Positions 57,760-64,000 of a stretch of DNA of 64,000 bases are shown piece by piece. The position numbers and the translations under genes are program-made. A model generated the notes under the pieces. It searched no databases. It saw only the letters and a program-made list of their open reading frames with translations, and had not been told where the DNA came from. Each line of letters starts with the position of its first letter. Position 1 is the first letter of the stretch. The stretch lies in assembly GCA_016647705.1 (NCBI GenBank), contig CM028335.1, forward strand, positions 248,001-312,000, in the 5' to 3' direction. Source of the stretch: Eucommia ulmoides (lineage: Eukaryota; Streptophyta; Magnoliopsida; Garryales; Eucommiaceae).

Positions 57760-58640
57760 CGACTGCTTTAGCGATTATTGAATGATGTTTTCATTGAATT
57801 GGAAACATATGCTTCTCCTCATCTCCTTTGTACACCCGCATGCGTTGATTATGAATTAGGTTGTTCTCTTCGAGGTTTCCTCTTCTTTAGGATTTAGCAG
57901 AATTGATTCCTTTCCGACATTCTAACGAAACCGGGACTACTAGAAAGAGATGTAGGCCTAAAAAGATTTGGGACGAGACTGTTATAATTAATTTGATAAC
58001 ATTGAACCTAACTGAAAGAATGACCTTTGTTTGTTCATTATGACGTAAACGGATTCATGTAACCGACCCTATTTAAGTGGAGCAAATGTTTAGTTGTTGT
58101 TGTTGATTTATTTTAGGGTTTTTAGCTGCCTAAAAAAACCAAAATCATTGATTACCACCCGAATGCTTTCACAGTTTGGTTTTCAAACTCAAGTTCACGT
58201 TTTATTTACCGTCTTGAGTTTGAAGAGATGTTAATATGTATAGGGGTCTTGGCCCACTATCTTAAACCCTAGTCTTACTAGGAAAACCAAACTCTAACCC
58301 TGTTAGGATTACCTTAGTCACCTCCTATATATAAACTCTCTATATATCTCTGTAAATGTATTTTTTTCATGTATCAATATAATCGCTCCATGTTCTCCCA
58401 ATATTCTGCCTCTTAATTATTCTAACACTTCTAACATTGCTAACTTGGATCTTCTACAAGTATCGAACATATGTTTATTTAACTTGTTTTTTTGGGAAAT
58501 TTGGTTTCTGTTTGTTCGAATGACTGGCCAATGATGAGTAATTCTTGTTCGGTGTACACCGATGTTGATTGGATCGTGTTTTAGGTAAACAACACTGAGA
58601 TCATTATGTCTATCGTACAACAATTTTAGGGCTTGGGCTT
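57760..58640. repeat. Upstream part of the duplicated segment (unit A)
   Basis: The end (58430-58625) matches 62030-62228 in long runs such as 'gctaacttggatcttctaca' and 'gatcgtgttttaggtaaac'. Together with the RTM2-like genes this shows that a segment was duplicated in tandem. Confidence 0.75.
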
Positions 58641-59199
58641 CGATTTTCAAGTCCGATCAAATTTAGGGTCAGACTAGGGTTTGACTAATTTTTTTTAGGG
58701 CCGGCCCTAGTATTAATTAAAAAATAATTATATATATATATATAGACATCAAACAAACGCAATCCTAATTGATTTCATTTCATCCGCCGCCTACTGCCTC
58801 GTGCCTACCTCTTCAATCTTCATTCCTATTTATTCCTGAAAGCTCCTTCCCTCCCATCCTGCTTGCCTGTATTTCCTTGTCGTTGTTGTATGTCACGTTC
58901 CTTCGCCGTCAATCGTTTCTATTTGCCGATTTCGTTCGTCGTCGATCGTTTTTCATCGTCGCAAATCTCATTTTGTCTTTGATCTCTTTTATATTTTAGT
59001 GTTTATGTTTATATTTTAGTGCTTATTTTTAAAATTAAAAAAAAAGTATAGGGCCGTGCTTGGACTTGATTTTTTTTTATAGGGTCGGTCTTGGGCATGA
59101 AAATAGGGTCTGATTATAGGGCAGGGTCGGGCTAGGGCCTAACATTTTTTTATAATACCCTAGCTAAAGTCTAGACTGAGCCCGACCCATAACCACCCC
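58641..59199. other. Insertion within duplicated unit A
   Basis: Has no partner in unit B. It includes 'gggccggccctag' near 58698 and 'tagggcagggtcgggctag' near 59117, typical repeat-element words. No coding. Confidence 0.4.
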
Positions 59200-59245
59200 T
59201 ATGCTTGCATACAACGTCTAAAACCGATCATGTGAGCAAGTTAAA
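59200..59245 (-). pseudogene. Annexin exon-intron junction remnant
   Basis: 'tatgcttgcatacaacgtct' and the following 'catgtgagcaagttaaa' match the annexin gene at about 62749-62793 (start of exon 4 and adjoining intron 3). It marks the far edge of duplicated unit A. Confidence 0.65.
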
Positions 59246-59367
59246 AACCGATCATAGAGTTTTAGGTTGGCTCAAGTGAACCCCTAAAAAATATATATAT
59301 CATTTAAAAAATACTCTATGTAGATTAATAATCATAATTATAATATCAAAGTATTGAAATTAAAATT

Positions 59368-60525
59368 AGGGGCAATCGGTGAGAAGTCCCATATTTCACC
59401 CTTAATTGGTGAAAAGTCACAAAGACGGAAAAAAGTTTAGTTTTAGTCCCGCCTATTTTAAAAAGGCGGAAGCCTAGCACACGCGCAGTTACATGAAATA
59501 ACTTTGTGTGTAAAATTATTGTATTTTGTAACATATAACAACTTTATTTATTTTTATTTTTTTAACATGTAACAACTTAGTGTGTAAAATTTTGTTAGAT
59601 CTACAAAAAGTACAAGTAATTAGTTACAGGTAACTAAATTTCTGTTTGGTTAGTGTTCCCAACCAAACCAAACCCAAAAATTTTGGGTTTGATTTTTGGG
59701 AATGCGTTTGGTAAACACAAAACTCAACCCAACCCAACCCAAAAAATAAGAATTGATTCTCAAAATCCTAAAGAAACCAGAATAAAATAAAAAAATGTTT
59801 CTTTTTGTGCCCAAAAAACTCAACCCAAAGTTCTCAACTTCCGACTTCATCTACCGCCCGACCACCACCGCCGGCCGCCGTCTGCCGCCACTGGCCACCG
59901 TCCGGCGACCATCACCGGCAGCCGGCGACCGCCGTCTCCGGCCACCTCCGGCGACCGTCCGCACCGCCGGCGTCCACCTCCGCCGCCGCCGCCAACCGTC
60001 CGGCCGCCACCAAACAAAAAAAAATTAAAAAAAAAAAAAAATTAGTTTTAGGATAAAATCGTTACCAAACACATTCTGTTCTCAGCATAAAACAAAAATT
60101 GTCGTTATCAAACGTAATTCTGTTCCCAAAATTCTCAACCCAACCCAATTCAACTCAACCCAACCCATTCCAGTTAGGTTCAGAAAAGTGGGAACACTAA
60201 CCAAACGCCACCTAAATGTACACAAATACATGTAACTAATATTAAACTAATTTCTGTGTCACAAAATATTACATGTAATTGTAACATGTAACTAATATTA
60301 TATAAGTACATGTAACAAAAAATACACAGATATATATAAAAAAAATAATAATTATGAAATTATAACTCATATTCACTATAAAATCCTTGTAATGTTCCTA
60401 CAATTTCTGCAATGCGGAACTAAAACTCAAGTGAAATCCAACTTAAGAGACTAAATCAAAACCTAATACTAAGAAAGGTTAGATCGCAGATTACACCCTA
60501 AAAATAAGACCAATCGCCAATTATT
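59368..60525. repeat. AT-rich dispersed repeat (copy 3), with nested Harbinger-like element
   Basis: Begins 'ggggcaatcggtgagaagtc' and ends with sequence whose reverse complement reads 'ggaataattggcgattggtc', a possible TIR pair. The Harbinger-like element at 59638-60212 splits it. Related to 1812-3190 and 53000-53253. Confidence 0.5.
59638..60212. mobile_element. PIF/Harbinger-like element (copy 2)
   Basis: 575 bp between TAA (59635-59637) and TAA (60213-60215). The right end reads TTCCCACTTTTC on the way in and CCAAACGCCACC at the edge, as in copy 1; the left terminus is mutated (ATTTCTGTTTGGTTAG). The CCG-rich core is shorter than in copy 1. Nested in the AT-rich repeat copy 3. Confidence 0.8.
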
Positions 60526-60880
60526 CCTTAAAATTATATATTAATATATTTTTTTCTAGACCCGCATATTATACGAGTAAAAAACTATTAGGACTAAAAG
60601 ATAAAGCAAAATATGATTAAAGAATTTATACTTAACTTTAACTTAAAATTAAAATAGATTAAATTATGAATTAATCACTAATTATTAAAAAATAAATAAA
60701 CTTTTATCACGTTAAAGGACACGTGAATTTAGGATAAATTTTATTTACATTAATAAATAAAAAAATTATAACAATAATTACAAGAAAAATGCAATTTAAA
60801 CATATAAATAAAATACAAATTTTTACTTTTTTCAATCATAATTGACATTCCAGAGCTTAAAATCAATGTATGATGAGAAA

Positions 60881-61503
60881 TTAATCCTCAACTATGGTGG
60901 ATCTGTAGATATGCAGAAGATAATACCCAACCAACGCTAACACAATCATCGCTATTGCAACCTCCGCTGCTAGTGTTAGCTTCGAATTTGAGACTTTTTG
61001 TTTGAATCCAGCCTCCATTACCGCCTTCTCACCTCCAGATGATGCATTTTGCGCGGATGGTTTTTGAGCAACCTCTTCAGATTTTGCCGTATCGCCAGCA
61101 TTTTTCTGTTGATTTTGTTGCGTGGATTGATTCGCTTTTTTGAGCATCACGATGCTGAGGATACCATTAACAAATTTGGCATGAATGCTGTTTGGATCAC
61201 ATTCTTTTGCGATCTTAACTTCCTTGTAGAATCGACTCGTTTTTGTTGCATCGATTGGACGTTCTCCGGATATCTTCAGAACTCCATGGTTGTTCACTTG
61301 TACTTTCAGTTGTTCCTTCTTAAATTCTTCAAAAAAGAAAATAGTTAGGCAATTATATATGTATATATTTGAAGTAGGCGGCGGACAGACTTACGGGGAA
61401 GATGGATGGCGAGTGTTTCTCGATCTTGATCGAGGTGCCGCTGGCATAAAGGTTCGAAATCCTCGAACAGTTGTGCGTTGGTAGCTCCAACCTTGTTTTC
61501 CAT
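60881..61503 (-). CDS. RTM2-like Hsp20-domain membrane protein (copy B)
   Basis: Minus-strand exons 61395-61503 and 60881-61326 give 184 residues. The Hsp20 domain (FEPLCQRHL, ETLAIHLPQ, LKVQVNNHGVLKISGE, FVNGILSIVMLKK) is about 80% like copy A. A linker rich in Q, S, A and K replaces the first hydrophobic segment of copy A, and a single C-terminal anchor (VAIAMIVLALVGYYLLHI) follows. This is the normal RTM2-like plan. A TATAAAAAG element lies about 75 bp upstream. Family role: membrane-anchored chaperone-like protein, one member of which restricts potyvirus movement; the role here is unknown. Confidence 0.88.
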
Positions 61504-61577
61504 TGAATGCTTTGCTTCTTTAGCGATTATTGAATGATGTTTTGATTGAATTGGAAATATATGCTTCTCCTCATCTC

Positions 61578-61588
61578 CTTTTTATACC
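61578..61588 (-). promoter_or_regulatory. TATA box of RTM2-like copy B
   Basis: GTATAAAAAGG on the minus strand, 75-85 bp upstream of the ATG. The aligned site in copy A (57826-57836) reads GTGTACAAAGG. Confidence 0.6.
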
Positions 61589-62545
61589 CGCATGCGATGA
61601 TTATAAATTAGGTTTTTCTCTTTGAGGTTTCTTCTTCATTAGGATTTAGCAGAATTGATTCCTTTCTGGTTTTCTAGGGTTTTTAGCTGCCTGTGTGTGT
61701 CTCTAGCATTCATTTTACTTTGTAGAATGATGTACTCTTCCTTGGGAAATAATAAAATTCCTTACAAAATCCAATTTCTTCGGCTTTCATTTATGTGAAT
61801 AAGGCACGTAATTATCATGTGATCTCTCAAGAATAATATAGTTTGTTCTAGGTGAACATACCATCATCATCTAGTCTAAGTAAGTAATCTTTGGCTTTGA
61901 ATGGAGGAAGAAGATATGGGTCTTTGTTCAATCCAGTTGATTAGCTGCTGGATCAACTGTTCAATCCAATTGTAATGAACTGTTCATGTTGCTCTAAGCT
62001 GCCTAAAACAGCCAAAATCATTGATCCTTCTAACAATGCTAACTTGGATCTTCTACAAGTATCTAAAATATGTTTATTTAACTTGGCTTTTTTTTTTGGA
62101 AATTTGGTTTCTATTCGTTTGAATGACCTGCCAATGATGAGAAATTCTTGTTAGGCGTATCCTGTTGTTGATTAGATCGTGTTTTAGGTAAACGACGCCA
62201 AGATCATTATGTATATCGTACAACTCTTATTGCATATTGAGCTGTTGAACATCTTATTGCTGATTTTGATCTGCAGAGAATTCAATAATTGAAGCATAAG
62301 TACTTGTACAATAAAGTCTATGGAAGCAAAAGTCGTTTTGCTTCTTAATTGTAATAGCAACAAGGTGGTGATCCCTTTAAATATATCTTACGGAAAATAA
62401 GAATCTCCAATTAAATTTAGCCACTGTAAATGACCATAATCATTTATATATAGTCTTTGTTATCGTAATCACATTCGAAACACCGCCTAGTTCTGTTTAC
62501 AAGTGAAAATATAGCTATAATCTGTTTCATAAACTTTGGTTTCTG
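61589..62545. repeat. Upstream part of the duplicated segment (unit B)
   Basis: Runs from the RTM2-like copy B promoter to the annexin 3' end. 62030-62228 matches 58430-58625. No other gene recognised. Confidence 0.65.
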
Positions 62546-62551
62546 ATATCT

Positions 62552-63882
62552 TCAAGTGAGGTGGTTTTTTGTGGCCAATGCTTCAAGAAAATCCCTAAAA
62601 TCCCCTGATGGAATGTTCTCATGCATGAAATCTCTCAGTTCCACCCCATATTTCGTCTTAAAAGCCCTTTGAATCTCATCCATGTCGACCTCTGCCCTGC
62701 TTACCAACACACGTGCCAAAGCTCCATTATCGGTTTTTGGGCCCTTTATGCTTGCATACAACATCTGAAACCAATCGTGTGAACGAAGTTAAATATAAGT
62801 AAGAGACAATAATGTGACTTGAAGAATGACATTCTGTGAATAAATGCGACGATTACCTTAGCAAAGTATTTGGGAGGATTGTATATGCATTCGACTACTG
62901 GTCTCAATGCATTTTCGAACGCCCCATAGTTTTCATTCTTCAATGACTGCAAAAGTAAGAACATAAAAACAAAATGAATGTCTATGGTACATGATCTATA
63001 GTTTATACATGTCTTGTCTATTCTACAAAACAGGACTTATTCTACATTTTTGACCATTTGAATAAACTATATGATATTCACGATTAATGTATTGAATTAA
63101 AATTTGTGCTTTTAGGCACGGAGTATATACTAGTATATCTATATGGTAATTTCTGCGTGTATAGACTAGGAAGTGAAGATTGTGTCTTGCCTTTGAATAA
63201 CTATGCCCGTAGATACGCTTATAGCTGGCAAACGTAAGCTTGTGCTGCGGGATACTTCTTTTACTGAGAATTTCCAACACAACTGCTTCGTCAATTGCCC
63301 CGGGACTTCCCTCCCCTGTTTGGTATAGTCTCCTTGCATCACACTTGGCAATTTCTTGGCTAACATCTGCATCGTGGGCTCTATGCGATGCCGCCAATGC
63401 CATCAGTATCTGCTTCAACCCAAAAAGTAATATAAAAAACATTCCTTGATACAGTCTGTTTCATAAATTTCACACTTTTTTACCGTTTGGTATGGATGGG
63501 CTGGTTCGATGCTTATGATGTCTTGCACCAAGAGCCTCCTGAATCTGGCCTGATAGGCTTGCAGAATGAGAAGAACGTGGCTTGATTTTCGAGCCACGAA
63601 TACCTCGAGGAGGGCCCTGTAATTGATTTCGGCTTGTTGGATTGCCTCCCTTGCCACAGCCGCATCCCTCTCGTGTGGGTTGAGCATGAACATGGACAAG
63701 AATCCATGGCTGCTGCTGTTGCTGCTGTTATGAATTAGGTCTTCCCCATACATTTCCTTGTATTTTTCTCTGATTTGCCTGCACTCCAGTTGGGTTCTAG
63801 TGACCAGAGCCTGGACTAGATGAGTTGTTGAATCATGAATCTGCTTGCAAATATTCTCACACCATTGACTTGACAAAGTCAT
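62552..63882 (-). CDS. Annexin, D8-like, with degenerate calcium loops
   Basis: Minus-strand exons 63484-63882, 63191-63409, 62857-62946 and 62552-62764 give 306 residues, slightly short of the usual ~316. Four annexin repeats are visible: ..[20 protein letters not shown].., ..[20 protein letters not shown].., [29 protein letters not shown], and [22 protein letters not shown]. The end [12 protein letters not shown] is typical. The calcium loop of repeat 1 (GWGT) is gone (QIHDST) and in repeat 4 GxGT reads GPKT, so calcium binding is doubtful. Annexins bind acidic membranes. The second intron uses a GC donor (AAAG|GCAAGA). Start is the first in-frame ATG at 63882; an AG near 63990 leaves open an upstream exon beyond the window. 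Confidence 0.82.
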
Positions 63883-64000
63883 GATGCATGTGAAAGGTCC
63901 GTCCCGAAGGCGGAAAAAGGATTGGTGCAGAGACTCAATGGAAGTTGTCCTAACAAATGGAGTTGACTGTGTGAGTTCTATCAAGACTATTTCTGAAAAC

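Noticed and set aside
1-64000. tRNA, rRNA, CRISPR or bacterial-type operon features
   Set aside because: No cloverleaf, rRNA core or spaced direct-repeat array was recognised on either strand. Short RNA genes cannot be excluded by eye.

Overview
The window is nuclear DNA of a eudicot plant. Evidence: intron-containing genes with GT-AG junctions, large AT-rich intergenic stretches, many transposon remnants and two degraded pieces of plastid psbA. An intact VAPYRIN gene indicates a lineage able to form arbuscular mycorrhiza. I cannot name the species. Thirteen complete or nearly complete protein genes were rebuilt exon by exon. One further gene (EGY2) enters at the left edge with only its last three exons.

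Layout. 1-1.0 kb: 3' end of an EGY2-type chloroplast site-2 protease gene. 1.0-3.4 kb: AT-rich repeat with a nested MULE-like element (perfect 10-bp target duplication). 3.4-4.5 kb: SUVR3 histone methyltransferase. 5.1-10.1 kb: broken NLR and BAHD pieces, then an intact CC-NBS-LRR gene (minus strand). 10.36-15.87 kb: a putative 5.5-kb composite element with inverted GGGT/ACCC ends. It carries two arrays of the palindrome TTAACGTTAA, a broken dynamin-related (DRP4-like) GTPase fragment, a solo-LTR-like segment and a complete BAHD acyltransferase gene. 16.2-17.4 kb: LBD20-like transcription factor. 18.2-19.7 kb: degraded gypsy gag. 20.5-21.1 kb: Harbinger-like element. 21.7-23.3 kb: VAPYRIN. 23.5-27.3 kb: AT-rich repeats. 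27.4-28.6 kb: defensin-like peptide gene. 28.8 kb: psbA 3'-end insertion. 29.9 kb: TRIM retroelement. 30.7-36.5 kb: cobalamin-independent methionine synthase. 38.4-41.9 kb: dsRNA-binding protein with three dsRBDs. 42.3-45.0 kb: two head-to-head phytocyanin genes. 45.1-50.8 kb: hnRNP-Q-like protein. 50.9-57.1 kb: repeats, including a psbA fragment and a second MULE-like element. 57.1-62.2 kb: tandem segmental duplication of an RTM2-like Hsp20/membrane gene. 62.5-63.9 kb: annexin.

The genes do not form an operon-like unit; they are an ordinary plant mixture of housekeeping (MetE, EGY2, hnRNP-Q), chromatin and RNA silencing (SUVR3, DRB), and defence or symbiosis (NLR, defensin-like, RTM2-like, VAPYRIN) functions. 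The most unusual structure is the 10.36-15.87 kb element. Nineteen copies of one 10-bp palindrome are confined to its two arms, and an apparently intact acyltransferase gene lies between them. A degraded copy of the 3' end of that gene family lies 8 kb away beside an NLR fragment. Second in interest is the RTM2-like duplication, whose older flank still carries a scrap of annexin exon 4, so its original extent can be traced.

All calls come from reading the sequence and the translations; no database search was run.
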